64,000 nucleotides of DNA from Paenibacillus sp. BK033 (GCF_004345425.1 NZ_SLVP01000009.1:1-64000); one strand, 5' to 3'; numbered from the stretch's first letter, positions 14,833-23,747 are shown. Notes: generated by a model not told the origin, from the sequence alone. Translations and numbers: made by a program.

Positions 14833-16665
14833 ATGTGTGGTATTGTAGGATATATTGGTAAACGTGATTCCCAGGATATTTTGATTGAAGGACTCAAGAA
14901 GCTGGAATACCGGGGTTACGACTCCGCCGGTATTGCGGTATTCACGACGAACGGACTGGAGATCAAGAAATCCAAAGGCCGTCTGGCTGTGCTGGAGGAT
15001 AAACTGCGTGATGAGCCGCTTGCCGGGTCGGTTGGTATCGGTCATACGCGTTGGGCTACTCATGGCAAGCCATCGGACGTTAATTCGCATCCTCACACGG
15101 ATAACTCGGCGAAGTTCTCGGTCGTGCATAACGGCATTGTCGAAAACTACCTGGATCTGAAAGATGAGCTGATGGCGAAAGGACATCGTTTTGTGTCGGA
15201 GACGGACACGGAGGTTATCTCGCACTTAGTTGCCGACGAATACGACGGCAATATTGTCGAAGCGGTACAACGCGCCGTAAAACGCATGCGCGGCGCATTT
15301 GCGCTTGGCGTACTGACGGAATACGAGCCAGAACGTCTGGTTGCGGTTCGTTTCGCTAGCCCGCTTGTTATCGGCATCGGCGAAGGCGAGAACTTTATCG
15401 GGTCGGATATTCCGGCAATTTTGGAGCATACTCGAAATGTATACATCTTGAACGACGGCGAAATGGCTGTATTGACACGCGATAGTGTCGAACTCATGAC
15501 GACAGAGGGCGAATTTATTTCCAAGGAAATATACCATGTCGATTGGGATCTTGTGACAGCGGAGAAAGCCGGATTTGATCATTTTATGCTGAAAGAAATT
15601 TACGAGCAGCCGAAGGCTTACCGTGACACCATGCTGGGCCGCATTGCGGAAGATGGCAAGTCCGTAAACCTGAAAGAGCTGACGATGACGGCCGATTACG
15701 TGAAGTCGATCCGCAAAGTGCATATCGTTGCTTGCGGTACGGCTTATCATGCAGGCATGGTTGGCAAAACGGTTATCGAATCGCTCGCACGCATCCCGGT
15801 TGAGACCGATGTAGCTTCCGAATACCGTTATCGGTCGCCGATTATTACGCCTGACACGCTCGTTATCGTCGTTAGCCAATCGGGCGAAACAGCGGATACG
15901 CTGGCTGCGCTTCGCGAAGCGCAACGCAACGGTGCCCGCGTTCTCGCCATCACTAACGTTGTAGGCAGCTCGGTAGCCCGCGAAGCGGACGATGTGCTCG
16001 TTACTTGGGCAGGTCCGGAAATCGCGGTTGCCTCGACAAAGGCTTACACTTCGCAGCTGATTGCCTTCTACCTGTTTGGTCTGCACTTGGCGACTATCCT
16101 TGGTACAAAAGACGAAGCAACCGTTGCCGGCATCATCGCGGCTATGAACGAGCTTCCAGAGCAAGTGGAGAGCATTCTCGAAAACGCTCCGGTTCTGAAG
16201 CAAGTAGCAGAGTCGATCTCGCATCATAAGAGCCTGTTTTTCATCGGCCGCGGCGTCGACTATGCAGTCGCGCAAGAAGGCTCGCTGAAGCTGAAGGAAA
16301 TCTCGTACATTCACTCCGAAGCGTATGCGGCGGGCGAGCTGAAGCACGGTACGCTGGCTCTGATCGAGGACGGTATTCCGGTCATCGCGCTTGTCACGCA
16401 AGAAGAGCTGTATGAGAAGACGCTGAGCAACATCAAGGAAGTAAAAGCACGCGGCGCTCATGTCTTTGGCCTTGCAAACGCGGGCAGCGAAGCGGAGGTA
16501 GGCAAATCGGTAGACGAATTGTTCGCGATTCCTAAAACCTTGCCGCTTCTGGCACCAGCCCTGTCGGTTGTGCCGCTGCAGCTGATCTCTTACTACGCAT
16601 CGCTGGCTCTTGGCCACGATGTTGATAAACCCCGTAACCTAGCGAAGTCGGTTACGGTGGAATAA
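14833..16665 (+). CDS. glmS: Glucosamine-6-phosphate synthase (isomerizing, glutamine-dependent)
   Basis: A 610-aa two-domain enzyme making GlcN-6-P from fructose-6-P and glutamine. The processed N-terminal Cys (MCGIVGYIG) is the glutaminase nucleophile, and GHTRWATHG and VHNG are glutaminase motifs. Two SIS domains occupy about residues 280-600, with ACGTAYHAG, SQSGETADT and the C-terminal DKPRNLAKSVTVE. ATG 14833 follows GGAGGTCTTTATAT. Expression is controlled by the ribozyme upstream, giving feedback by its own product. Confidence 0.97.
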   Translation: MCGIVGYIGKRDSQDILIEGLKKLEYRGYDSAGIAVFTTNGLEIKKSKGRLAVLEDKLRDEPLAGSVGIGHTRWATHGKPSDVNSHPHTDNSAKFSVVHNGIVENYLDLKDELMAKGHRFVSETDTEVISHLVADEYDGNIVEAVQRAVKRMRGAFALGVLTEYEPERLVAVRFASPLVIGIGEGENFIGSDIPAILEHTRNVYILNDGEMAVLTRDSVELMTTEGEFISKEIYHVDWDLVTAEKAGFDHFMLKEIYEQPKAYRDTMLGRIAEDGKSVNLKELTMTADYVKSIRKVHIVACGTAYHAGMVGKTVIESLARIPVETDVASEYRYRSPIITPDTLVIVVSQSGETADTLAALREAQRNGARVLAITNVVGSSVAREADDVLVTWAGPEIAVASTKAYTSQLIAFYLFGLHLATILGTKDEATVAGIIAAMNELPEQVESILENAPVLKQVAESISHHKSLFFIGRGVDYAVAQEGSLKLKEISYIHSEAYAAGELKHGTLALIEDGIPVIALVTQEELYEKTLSNIKEVKARGAHVFGLANAGSEAEVGKSVDELFAIPKTLPLLAPALSVVPLQLISYYASLALGHDVDKPRNLAKSVTVE

Positions 16666-16689
16666 GGTTTTTAAAAGTTGTTAGGAAAT

Positions 16690-16725
16690 AAGCCAGCAGC
16701 CCAAGGGCTGCTGGCTTTTGTTTTG
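16690..16725 (+). terminator. glmS terminator
   Basis: Arms GCCAGCAGCC/GGGCTGCTGGC around a short loop, then TTTTGTTTT. It lies between two convergent genes. Confidence 0.85.
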
Positions 16726-16760
16726 CGATTTTCACGGGCAGGCTGGCATAACGAATCGGA

Positions 16761-17471
16761 TTACCACGCGATAACGCCATGCTCATTCAGAAATTCGCCG
16801 TTGTGCCGCTTACCGTCCGTTGCGTATCCTACGATGATGGCTGCGCCTTCCGCCTTCGATTTACCGCCTTCCGCATTGCCGTTCAGATCGGTCGTCGTGA
16901 AACCCGGCGTTACGGCGAATACTTGAGCACCGCTGTTTCTTGATTCATAGGCCATTGATAGGGTCATGGCATTGTTGGCCGTTTTGGACGAATTGTAATC
17001 GAAGGCGTTTAACGTGAATTCGGCGTTTTGCATATGGTTAAGGGACGCCATGTCGGTTGATACATTGACGATCGTGCCTTCGTTATCCTTGATTAACGGG
17101 AACAAACGCTGGTTTAAACGATAGGTACCGAAGAAATTTACTTCGAAAGCGTTGCGCAGATCTTCTTCTTTGGTATCCGTAAAGGAACTGGAGAATGCAC
17201 CCGGCATGCCGGCGTTGTTAATCAGCAGCTTTAACGCCGGATATTTCGTCTTGATTAGTTGCGAAGCTGTTTCAATACTCGTCAAATCAGTCATGTCGAT
17301 TTGAATCCACTCCACGTCCAACCCTTGAGCGGACAGCTCGGATACGGCGGCTTGGCCCCTATGCGCATCGCGGGCTCCGAGAACTACCTGCCAGCCTTTT
17401 TCGCCCAGCTGTTTGGCGATTTCAAATCCGATTCCTTTATTCGCTCCTGTTACCAATGCGGTCTTTTTCAT
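16761..17471 (-). CDS. Short-chain dehydrogenase/reductase
   Basis: A 236-aa Rossmann-fold oxidoreductase. The N-terminal cofactor motif is TGANKGIG, followed by NNAG near residue 85 and the catalytic YNSSK (Tyr/Lys) with an upstream Ser. The wording resembles carbonyl-reductase-like SDRs. ATG at 17471 is preceded by AAAGAGGGA; a 12-codon longer reading is possible. It is divergent from a MerR-type regulator whose predicted operator sits in its promoter, so it is probably that regulator's target. Substrate unknown. Confidence 0.87.
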   Translation of the reverse strand: MKKTALVTGANKGIGFEIAKQLGEKGWQVVLGARDAHRGQAAVSELSAQGLDVEWIQIDMTDLTSIETASQLIKTKYPALKLLINNAGMPGAFSSSFTDTKEEDLRNAFEVNFFGTYRLNQRLFPLIKDNEGTIVNVSTDMASLNHMQNAEFTLNAFDYNSSKTANNAMTLSMAYESRNSGAQVFAVTPGFTTTDLNGNAEGGKSKAEGAAIIVGYATDGKRHNGEFLNEHGVIAW

Positions 17472-17521
17472 TAGAATCCCTCTTTCATTCCTTGTTTTTC
17501 GTTTCATGATTTATAGCTTAA

Positions 17522-17545
17522 TATGCTACACTTAGTGTAGGTCAA
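17522..17545 (-). promoter_or_regulatory. MerR-type operator in the SDR promoter
   Basis: CTACACTTAGTGTAG (17526-17540) is a near-perfect dyad, directly downstream of TTGACC (17540-17545 read on the minus strand). A dyad inside the promoter spacer next to the -35 is the standard arrangement for MerR-family activators. The -10 cannot be placed with certainty. Confidence 0.6.
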
Positions 17546-17576
17546 CAACCAAAATTCTATATACGCGAGGACAACT

Positions 17577-17936
17577 ATGTTTACGATTGGACATGTGGCG
17601 AAGGAGACCGGATTGAATATAGGCGCGATTCGCTTTTATGAAAGAAAAGGCTTGCTGGAACCGGCTGCGCGGAACGAACAAAATAATCGGCTCTATACCG
17701 AGCACGAGCTGAATTGGCTGGTTTTCATCAAATGTCTCCGCGAAACCGGAATGAGCGTGGAAGACATTAAGCACTACTATGACATGGTACAAAGCAGAAC
17801 CGCTACTCTTCCTCAAAGAATTAAGCTCATTCAAGAACAGAAGCAAAAGCTTTTGGACGATATAGAGGAGAAGAAGTCACAGCTCGCTCACTTAGAGCAT
17901 AAGCTTGACCGTTATTATCGCGGTGAGAACTACTAG
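17577..17936 (+). CDS. MerR-family transcriptional regulator
   Basis: A 119-aa protein: winged HTH at residues 1-70 starting FTIGHVAKETGLNIGAIRFYERKGLL, then a long amphipathic dimerisation helix (residues about 78-115, KLIQEQKQKLLDDIEEKKSQL). There is no Cys-rich metal site and almost no effector domain, as in the small MerR regulators of aldehyde or oxidoreductase genes. It is divergent from the SDR gene and most likely controls it. Confidence 0.9.
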   Translation: MFTIGHVAKETGLNIGAIRFYERKGLLEPAARNEQNNRLYTEHELNWLVFIKCLRETGMSVEDIKHYYDMVQSRTATLPQRIKLIQEQKQKLLDDIEEKKSQLAHLEHKLDRYYRGENY

Positions 17937-18000
17937 ATACCCGGGAAGTTCATGGTCCGCCGATGTTTGAATTTTGATCCGGTCCGATGGGAGGGAATTC

Positions 18001-18921
18001 ATGCAAGAAGCGATAATCAGGAAGCGGTGGCCTGTCATAGCGGCTGGCTGCCGTCATACCGTTGGCCTCAAATCGGATGGCACGGTTGTTGCCGCAGGCG
18101 ATAATTTACACGGTCAATGCGAGGTGAACGGTTGGCGCGATATCGTGGCGGTAGCGGCTGGCAATGTTCATATGGCGGCAAACACGGGTAATGCTCATAC
18201 CGTTGGTCTGGCCTCTGACGGAAAAGTAGTGGCGGCCGGTTGGAATAAGCATGGCCAATGCGAAGTAAACGATTGGCGCGATATCGTAGCAATAGCGGCA
18301 GGCTGGCGTCGTACCGTTGGTCTTCAAGCAGATGGCACAGTAGTGGCTGCGGGGCGAAATCAGGAAGGGCAGTGCATGGTAAGCGACTGGCGCGATATCG
18401 TAGCGATAGCGGCAGGAGACTGGCATACGGTTGGTCTTCAATCAGACGGCACGGTGACAGCCGCGGGTAATAACCGGTATGGGCAATGCAAGGTCGGCAG
18501 CTGGAACGATATCGTAGCGATAGCGGCAGGTTACTTACATACGGTTGGGCTTAAAGCAGACGGCACGGCGGTGGCTGCGGGCTTGAATAAGCATGGTCAA
18601 TGCGAAGTAAGCAGCTGGCGCGGTGTGATGTCGATAACGGCGGGCAGTTACCATACGGTCGGACTTCAATCGGACGGCACGGTGCTGGCCGCAGGCGGGA
18701 ATGAATTCGGCCAATGCGAGGTGAGCGGCTGGCGCGATATCGTGGCGGTGGCCGCGGGCTGCACGCATACGGTTGGACTTCAATCGGACGGCACGGTGCT
18801 GGCTGCGGGTAATAACGAATACGGCCAATGCGAGGTGAACGATTGGAGCGTTAACGCCAATAATGAATTTGATTCCATCGCTGAAATAAATCTGATGACG
18901 GACAGGGGACCGATACAATGA
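18001..18921 (+). CDS. RCC1-repeat protein, predicted seven-bladed propeller
   Basis: A 306-aa protein built almost wholly of seven repeats of about 38-47 residues with the pattern DIVAIAAGxxHTVGLxxDGTVVAAGxNxxGQCEVxxWR. Repeat 2 carries a ten-residue insertion (NVHMAANTGN). Seven such units fit the RCC1 beta-propeller. There is no signal peptide, transmembrane helix or other domain. ATG 18001 follows GGGAGGGAATTC. Its stop overlaps the next gene's ATG (ATGA), implying translational coupling with the VOC protein. Bacterial RCC1 proteins are mostly uncharacterised; a binding scaffold is plausible but unproven. Confidence 0.85.
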   Translation: MQEAIIRKRWPVIAAGCRHTVGLKSDGTVVAAGDNLHGQCEVNGWRDIVAVAAGNVHMAANTGNAHTVGLASDGKVVAAGWNKHGQCEVNDWRDIVAIAAGWRRTVGLQADGTVVAAGRNQEGQCMVSDWRDIVAIAAGDWHTVGLQSDGTVTAAGNNRYGQCKVGSWNDIVAIAAGYLHTVGLKADGTAVAAGLNKHGQCEVSSWRGVMSITAGSYHTVGLQSDGTVLAAGGNEFGQCEVSGWRDIVAVAAGCTHTVGLQSDGTVLAAGNNEYGQCEVNDWSVNANNEFDSIAEINLMTDRGPIQ

Positions 18922-19268
18922 TCAAAGGTTTCGGAGGAGTATTCTGGAGAACCAAAAATCTTGATACGATTAAAAACTGGTACAACGAAGCGCTGCAGCT
19001 TGAAATCGGGGATTGGAACGGGACGATGGTAAAAAACGAATCGGGAAGCGAGACGATCTTCTCTCTCTTTGCCGAGACTGACCCTTATTTCCCAACCGAA
19101 CAACAAGTGATGCTGAACTTCCAAGTCCATAATCTGGACGAAACGATTAAGCATCTTGAACAGGTTGACGTACCTCTCGCAAGGCCAAAAGAGAGCAGCG
19201 AATTTGGACAGTTTGTTTGGATTGAAGATCCGGATGGCCGGCTGATCGAGCTGTGGGAGAAGTCATAA
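18918..19268 (+). CDS. VOC/glyoxalase-fold protein
   Basis: A 116-aa protein with the two beta-alpha-beta-beta-beta modules of the vicinal-oxygen-chelate fold: GGVFWRTKNLDTIKNWYNEAL at the start and FVWIEDPDGRLIELWE at the end, the latter holding the family's metal-ligand Glu. Family members include glyoxalases, dioxygenases and drug-binding proteins; which one this is cannot be told. Coupled by a 4-base ATGA overlap to the RCC1-repeat gene. Confidence 0.82.
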   Translation: MIKGFGGVFWRTKNLDTIKNWYNEALQLEIGDWNGTMVKNESGSETIFSLFAETDPYFPTEQQVMLNFQVHNLDETIKHLEQVDVPLARPKESSEFGQFVWIEDPDGRLIELWEKS

Positions 19269-19274
19269 CTAGGG

Positions 19275-19322
19275 CCAGGGATTCCTTTAAGCTAGCGTGT
19301 TTGGGCAGGAATCCCTTTAGCC
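19275..19322. terminator. Bidirectional terminator between VOC and tetR genes
   Basis: AGGGATTCCT and AGGAATCCCT are inverted repeats about 25 bases apart and end in CTTTAG or CTAAAGG on either strand; both flanking genes converge on it. Confidence 0.6.
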
Positions 19323-19335
19323 TTTAAAGGGCATT

Positions 19336-19959
19336 TCAGTCCATGGAACCGAGCTCAGCCGACAGCTCATGAAGGATATATAGTTTCAGATGCTTCTTCA
19401 CCGTTAAAACATGGGATTCTTCGGCGAATATTTGCCTTAAAAGGATACCGCCCTCAATAGAAGACATGATAAACGTTGCTGCTTCATGCGGATCAACTTC
19501 GGCACGGAATTCTTTGTTTTCGATACCGTTTTTAACAATGTCTTCAATTAGAAGAAGCAAAATGCGCATTTGCTGCTGTACTTGTTCTAACAGCCTCGGA
19601 GAACGGCCGTCATCGGCTTCAACCCCCGCGTTCATAATCGTACATCCTCCCGCCAGGGGAGAATGATCGCCAAACGAGTAATACGCTTCAATGAAGGCGA
19701 ACAGCTGATCCTTAGCGGTAGTCTTGGATTGAAGCTCGCTTTCGATGCGCTCGCGCATGATGCTGCAGCATTGATCGAAAGCGAGCAGGATGATTTCTTC
19801 TTTATCTTTGAAGTGGTTATAGATTCCTCCCTTTTGCAATCCCGTTATTTCCACGATTTCGGCGAGCGAAGTCGACGTAAAGCCTCGTTGATTCATCAGC
19901 CTCGCGGCCTTTTCAATGATATGATTTCTGGTAATTTCGCCTTTTCTCAACTGAGTCAC
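19336..19959 (-). CDS. TetR/AcrR-family regulator
   Basis: A 207-aa repressor. The HTH is at residues about 8-55 (RNHIIEKAARLMNQRGFTSTSLAEIVEITGLQKGGIYNHF). The ligand domain contains AGGCTIMNAGVEADD, seen in the YxaF/LmrA-like subgroup. ATG 19959 is preceded by a GAGGTG-type SD. A near-palindrome in the promoter of the next upstream gene in the same orientation is a candidate binding site. Inducer unknown. Confidence 0.88.
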   Translation of the reverse strand: MTQLRKGEITRNHIIEKAARLMNQRGFTSTSLAEIVEITGLQKGGIYNHFKDKEEIILLAFDQCCSIMRERIESELQSKTTAKDQLFAFIEAYYSFGDHSPLAGGCTIMNAGVEADDGRSPRLLEQVQQQMRILLLLIEDIVKNGIENKEFRAEVDPHEAATFIMSSIEGGILLRQIFAEESHVLTVKKHLKLYILHELSAELGSMD

Positions 19960-20017
19960 CTCTTCGTATCCGTGCGCTTATCGATTTACATTATACCTAA
20001 AACATGCGGCATGCCAC

Positions 20018-20052
20018 AAAGAAGCACTTTCAAAGGAAAAGTGCTTCTTTGC
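20018..20052 (-). terminator. Terminator behind the LolA-like gene
   Basis: AAAGAAGCACTTT and AAAGTGCTTCTTT (with one bulge) form a strong hairpin between the two minus-strand genes, separating them into two units. Confidence 0.7.
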
Positions 20053-20093
20053 GATTGCGATTTGCGCCTATACGGCCAAAGGCAGGATCATCC

Positions 20094-20816
20094 TTACCGC
20101 AGATGGATCCGACTCATGTCGATGGAAACCAGCAGCGGTTCCGCTGCCTTTTGTCCATCCGGTCCAATTGGATATACCCGGCGTTTGGTCGGCACTAAAA
20201 TACCATTGACCTCTTGATAGCCGGAGGCGTAATTGGCACCCGTTGCACCGGCGCTTACTTCAACCGTATAGTCGTGCCGGCGCAGCAAGCCGTCTTCTCC
20301 GAAATAAGTGATCTGTTCGCGGCTATGAGTGGCGATACTCTCCGGGAACGTGACTTTGAGACGGCGCCAAGTCTCACCGTTCTCCTGTACAGGGGGAAGC
20401 TCTTCCGTCGCGAAGCCAGGACGCGTGTACAGGAAGGGCTGATTAAGATAAAGCCACATCGCATAGCTTGCGAAATACACCAAATGCAGCTGATCCCATT
20501 GCGTTTCCAGAACATGACCATGAAAGGCCTGGCGAGGGTTATCGCGGCTTTGCAGAGTTTCGCCAGTGCTTGCGTTCTCGATTGAAACCCGGTCCGGGGT
20601 GTAGACACTGCGTTGATCTGCCCCTGCGAATCGGTTGAAACTCACGAATTGATCGCGCGTGTTCACTTCAAGATCGTAATCGTCCAAGAGGCCGGGAACC
20701 CCTTTGAGCGGCCACAATACTCCTCCTGCGTTTACGCGGGCAGTCAACTTCGAGAATTTCTCCCATCGCTCCAACCCGCCGTGTGCGTCTAATGCAAGCT
20801 TCAATAAATCATTCAT
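20094..20816 (-). CDS. Uncharacterised protein, LolA-like fold suspected
   Basis: A 240-aa soluble protein without signal peptide. It starts LLKLALDAHGGLERWEKF, the pattern seen at the start of many outer-membrane-lipoprotein-sorting-like (LolA-type) proteins, and is rich in beta-strand sequence (for example ITYFGEDGLLRRHDYTVEV). The best inference is a lipid- or hydrophobe-binding beta-barrel half; I do not recognise a named family with certainty. A consensus promoter with a TetR-type operator precedes it, so it is likely repressed by the TetR protein encoded next door. Confidence 0.65.
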   Translation of the reverse strand: MNDLLKLALDAHGGLERWEKFSKLTARVNAGGVLWPLKGVPGLLDDYDLEVNTRDQFVSFNRFAGADQRSVYTPDRVSIENASTGETLQSRDNPRQAFHGHVLETQWDQLHLVYFASYAMWLYLNQPFLYTRPGFATEELPPVQENGETWRRLKVTFPESIATHSREQITYFGEDGLLRRHDYTVEVSAGATGANYASGYQEVNGILVPTKRRVYPIGPDGQKAAEPLLVSIDMSRIHLR

Positions 20817-20859
20817 ATATCTTCGTCTCCTTATGGATTGTTTTTATCGAAATAAAAAA

Positions 20860-20903
20860 CCGACCGTTCGGTCTCATTATAATCGAGCCAAAGTTATTGT
20901 CAA
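20860..20903 (-). promoter_or_regulatory. Promoter plus TetR-type operator of the LolA-like gene
   Basis: On the minus strand TTGACA (20898-20903) and TATAAT (20876-20881) are both perfect and 16 bases apart. The near-palindrome GACCGAACGGTC (20862-20873) lies over the expected start site, the classic position for a TetR-family repressor. Confidence 0.78.
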
Positions 20904-21024
20904 TTCATTTTTTTATAGATAATATCAATACGTCAGGTTTACGAAAAGAAGATCTCATAATATGCTTATTGATATACATTTTATTTATTGTCATTTTGTT
21001 AGCTGAAAGCGAGGAGATAAGGGA

Positions 21025-21876
21025 ATGAAAGAATACGATTACGAATATGCGGACTTTATCTACTACACGCCGGGCGAGCTGGACAAGGAGGGCCGGCTGT
21101 GGCCGGTAAGGGCGGGAAGATGTCTGGCCAAGCCCCATTACAAGGTTGGACCCAAACGAATCGAGTGCTACAGCCTTCATTTCGTGCGGGAAGGGAGGCT
21201 TCGCCTCGAATATGAGGGCCGTCAGGTGGAGCTTGCGAGGGGAGACCTGTTCGTCCTGTTCCCGGACCGAACGTATTATTACGACATGCTCCCGGCGGAG
21301 CGGCCGCTTGAAATGCGCTGGCTGGCAGTCGACGGGGACCGGGTGGAGCCGCTGCTTCTGCTGGCGGGACTGACGGAGCAAGAGCCTTTCCGCAGGGGTG
21401 CCGTCTCTTCGCGGATCGAAGCTGCCGCGGACCGGGCTATCGACGCGCTGGAGCGGGTTCAGCGCTGGCGGCCGGCGGTGGCCTTGGAGCTTCAAGGGCA
21501 TTTGTACGGGCTGCTCGCGGCCCTGATGCTGGAAGAAGCCGGGCAAGGGCCGGAGCTTGCGGGCTGGATCCACGAATGCGCGGAGTATATGGAGCTCCAT
21601 GCGACGGAAGGAATCACGGTCCAGCAGGTTGCCGAATATGCGGGCGTACACCGTTCCTATTTTACGCAGGTATTTACCGAAGAGATGGGAATCCCCCCGA
21701 TGAAATACATGCAGAAGGTTCGAATGGAGAAGGCTAGACGCCTCTTAATCGATACCCATGCGTCGGTGACGGAAATTGGGCTGTCGCTTGGTTATCCGAA
21801 TCTGTATACCTTCACGCGGGCCTTCAAGACGTACTTCAAGGAATCTCCGTTGGCTATAAGAAAGGCGGAGGCTTAA
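21025..21876 (+). CDS. AraC-family regulator of the glycan locus
   Basis: A 283-aa protein: an N-terminal cupin-like sensor (residues about 10-110, with FVREGRLRLEYEG and LARGDLFVLFPD) and a C-terminal double HTH (residues about 185-280, EGITVQQVAEYAGVHRSYFTQVF and ASVTEIGLSLGYPNLYTFTRAFKTYF). ATG 21025 follows GCGAGGAGATAAGGGA. It lies directly before a YesM/YesN pair and an ABC importer on the same strand, so it probably senses a sugar of this locus. A truncated relative lies at about 34.7 kb beside the sulfatase gene. Confidence 0.9.
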   Translation: MKEYDYEYADFIYYTPGELDKEGRLWPVRAGRCLAKPHYKVGPKRIECYSLHFVREGRLRLEYEGRQVELARGDLFVLFPDRTYYYDMLPAERPLEMRWLAVDGDRVEPLLLLAGLTEQEPFRRGAVSSRIEAAADRAIDALERVQRWRPAVALELQGHLYGLLAALMLEEAGQGPELAGWIHECAEYMELHATEGITVQQVAEYAGVHRSYFTQVFTEEMGIPPMKYMQKVRMEKARRLLIDTHASVTEIGLSLGYPNLYTFTRAFKTYFKESPLAIRKAEA

Positions 21877-21897
21877 CCGGTCCAGCCACGCCATTCG

Positions 21898-21911
21898 TGT
21901 AAGCGATTGCA
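21898..21911 (+). promoter_or_regulatory. cre site (CcpA) before the sensor kinase gene
   Basis: TGTAAGCGATTGCA fits the catabolite-responsive element TGNAANCGNWNNCW at every fixed position. It lies 27 bases before the kinase start. Confidence 0.65.
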
Positions 21912-21938
21912 TTTATCTCCTCGAAGGAGTTGTCCGAA

Positions 21939-23747
21939 ATGAAGCTCTCCACCCTCAGGCGCTGGGTATCGCCGAGCCTCAGTATCCAAGGCAAAATCTT
22001 TCTGGCGTTCAGCCTTGTCGCTCTTCTCTCTATCGTCTCCATTTCCGTCATTGTCTATCTCAACATGCGGGAGACCATCAAGTCCAATGCCGTAACCTCG
22101 GTGTCGGACAGTATCCGTCAAGCCGACGAGTCGCTCAACATTATGCTGGAGGAGATCGACCGGCTTAATACGGTTGTCGTTACGAACAAAAACACCGTAA
22201 TCGATACGCTGCTCAGCCCCTCGGAGGAAATCAGCTACGAATGGTTTCAGGAGCAGAAGCGAATCGAGGAATTTCTGTCCTCGTTAGTCGCGAACAAGCC
22301 TTATATCGCCCGGATCGCCGTCGTTGGTTTAAGCGGCAAGGTGTTCTTCACCGGAGGTCCGTGGCTGGACCGAAGCGTCCTCGGAACGCCCATGATGGAC
22401 TATATGCTGCGCAACGGCTCCCGTCATGCGTATTTGAAGCAGACGGGCGTCACGGAGACGATAACGGTGGGCCGCGAAATCCGCTACAACCGCGAGACGA
22501 TTGGCGTTGTTATGGTCGATTTGAATTACGATTTTATCCGCAAAACGTACGGAGTGAGGCCCACCGCCGACAGTATGCTGTATGTGCTGGATCAGCAGGA
22601 CGAATTCGTGTACCGGTCGGACCATACGCCAAGCTTTGCCCCTTCCGATGAGCGTATCGCCGACATGAAGCGGAAATATGCCAAGCTTGGCAAGCCTGAA
22701 GGCAATGTGGAGGAAAAGGTTATTAGCGGCAGGTCCTATATCGTGGTCAGCCGGCAATCGGACCATACGGGGTGGACGACGCTGGCGCTTATTCCGACGA
22801 ATTCCCTGTTCAGCGAATCGGCCCGCTTGCTCAAGCTGATTATCGAAGCCTCGGCGATTGTTCTGCTGGTCGTCCTTATTGGCTCGCTGCAGGTATCGTC
22901 GCGCATTACGATTAATATCCGGCGCTTGAAGTCGATGATGATGCTGGTCAAGGACGGCAATTTGACGCTGCCGAAGAAGGAGATCCGGGCAAAGGACGAG
23001 GTAGGACAGCTGTACCACGTATTTATCGGCATGATGGAGGAGCTGAAGCGTTTATTCGAAGGGATACGCGTCAGCGAGCAGGAGAAGCGGGAGGCCGAGC
23101 TGACCGCGCTCCAGGCGCAAATACGACCCCATTTTCTATACAACTCGCTGAATACGATCAAATATTTGGCCAAGCTCAACGGGACGCCAAACATTGAGGA
23201 AGTATCCGGTTCATTAATCGATCTGATGAGGGGCGTGCTGGGCAATTCCAACGAATATTTGACGGTGAGGGAAGAGCTGGATTATGTGCGAAGCTATATC
23301 TCTATCGTTAAATACAAATACATGGAGCCTATTCTTGTTCACGAAGAGATCGAAGATCCTTCGTTATTGGATAGCCGCGTATTAAAGCTGACGCTGCAGC
23401 CTATCGTGGAGAATGCGATTCTGCACGGCATTGGCTCGCGTGACCAAGGAGGCTTCGTCACGATACGGGTATACGAGGACAACCGCGACCTGATGATCGA
23501 GGTGACGGACAACGGAAAGGGAATGACGCCCGAGCAGGTGGAGCAGCTGCTGGGCGGACCGGGCACGAAGCCGACCTCCTCCCGGTTCAGCGGGATGGGC
23601 GTGCGCAACGTGCACGAGAGAATCGTCCGTTCGTTTGAAGCCCCATACGGCATCAGGCTGTACAGCGAGCCCGGCTTGTATACGAAAGTCGAGATTCGCT
23701 TTCCCAATCTGCGGAGCCAGGCAGGCGCCGGACAAGAGGTGAGCTAA
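21939..23747 (+). CDS. Sensor histidine kinase, YesM family
   Basis: A 602-aa membrane kinase. One transmembrane helix at about 20-42, an extracellular sensor (about 43-285, Cache-like), a second helix at about 290-310 (IIEASAIVLLVVLIGSL), a HAMP linker, then the His_kinase domain with phospho-acceptor His398 in QIRPHFLYNSLN and an HATPase domain (VENAILHGI, DNGKGM, GMGVRNVHERI). ATG 21939 is set by AAGGAG nine bases upstream. Its stop overlaps the response regulator's start by one base. Such pairs control adjacent sugar importers and hydrolases. Confidence 0.94.
   Translation: MKLSTLRRWVSPSLSIQGKIFLAFSLVALLSIVSISVIVYLNMRETIKSNAVTSVSDSIRQADESLNIMLEEIDRLNTVVVTNKNTVIDTLLSPSEEISYEWFQEQKRIEEFLSSLVANKPYIARIAVVGLSGKVFFTGGPWLDRSVLGTPMMDYMLRNGSRHAYLKQTGVTETITVGREIRYNRETIGVVMVDLNYDFIRKTYGVRPTADSMLYVLDQQDEFVYRSDHTPSFAPSDERIADMKRKYAKLGKPEGNVEEKVISGRSYIVVSRQSDHTGWTTLALIPTNSLFSESARLLKLIIEASAIVLLVVLIGSLQVSSRITINIRRLKSMMMLVKDGNLTLPKKEIRAKDEVGQLYHVFIGMMEELKRLFEGIRVSEQEKREAELTALQAQIRPHFLYNSLNTIKYLAKLNGTPNIEEVSGSLIDLMRGVLGNSNEYLTVREELDYVRSYISIVKYKYMEPILVHEEIEDPSLLDSRVLKLTLQPIVENAILHGIGSRDQGGFVTIRVYEDNRDLMIEVTDNGKGMTPEQVEQLLGGPGTKPTSSRFSGMGVRNVHERIVRSFEAPYGIRLYSEPGLYTKVEIRFPNLRSQAGAGQEVS

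Noticed and set aside
15226..16617. 463-codon minus-strand open frame
   Set aside because: Shadow of glmS, caused by its codon bias; no SD or family motif.
18050..18850. CRISPR or minisatellite from regular DNA repeats
   Set aside because: The repeats keep one reading frame and encode RCC1 blades; the variation is codon-level.
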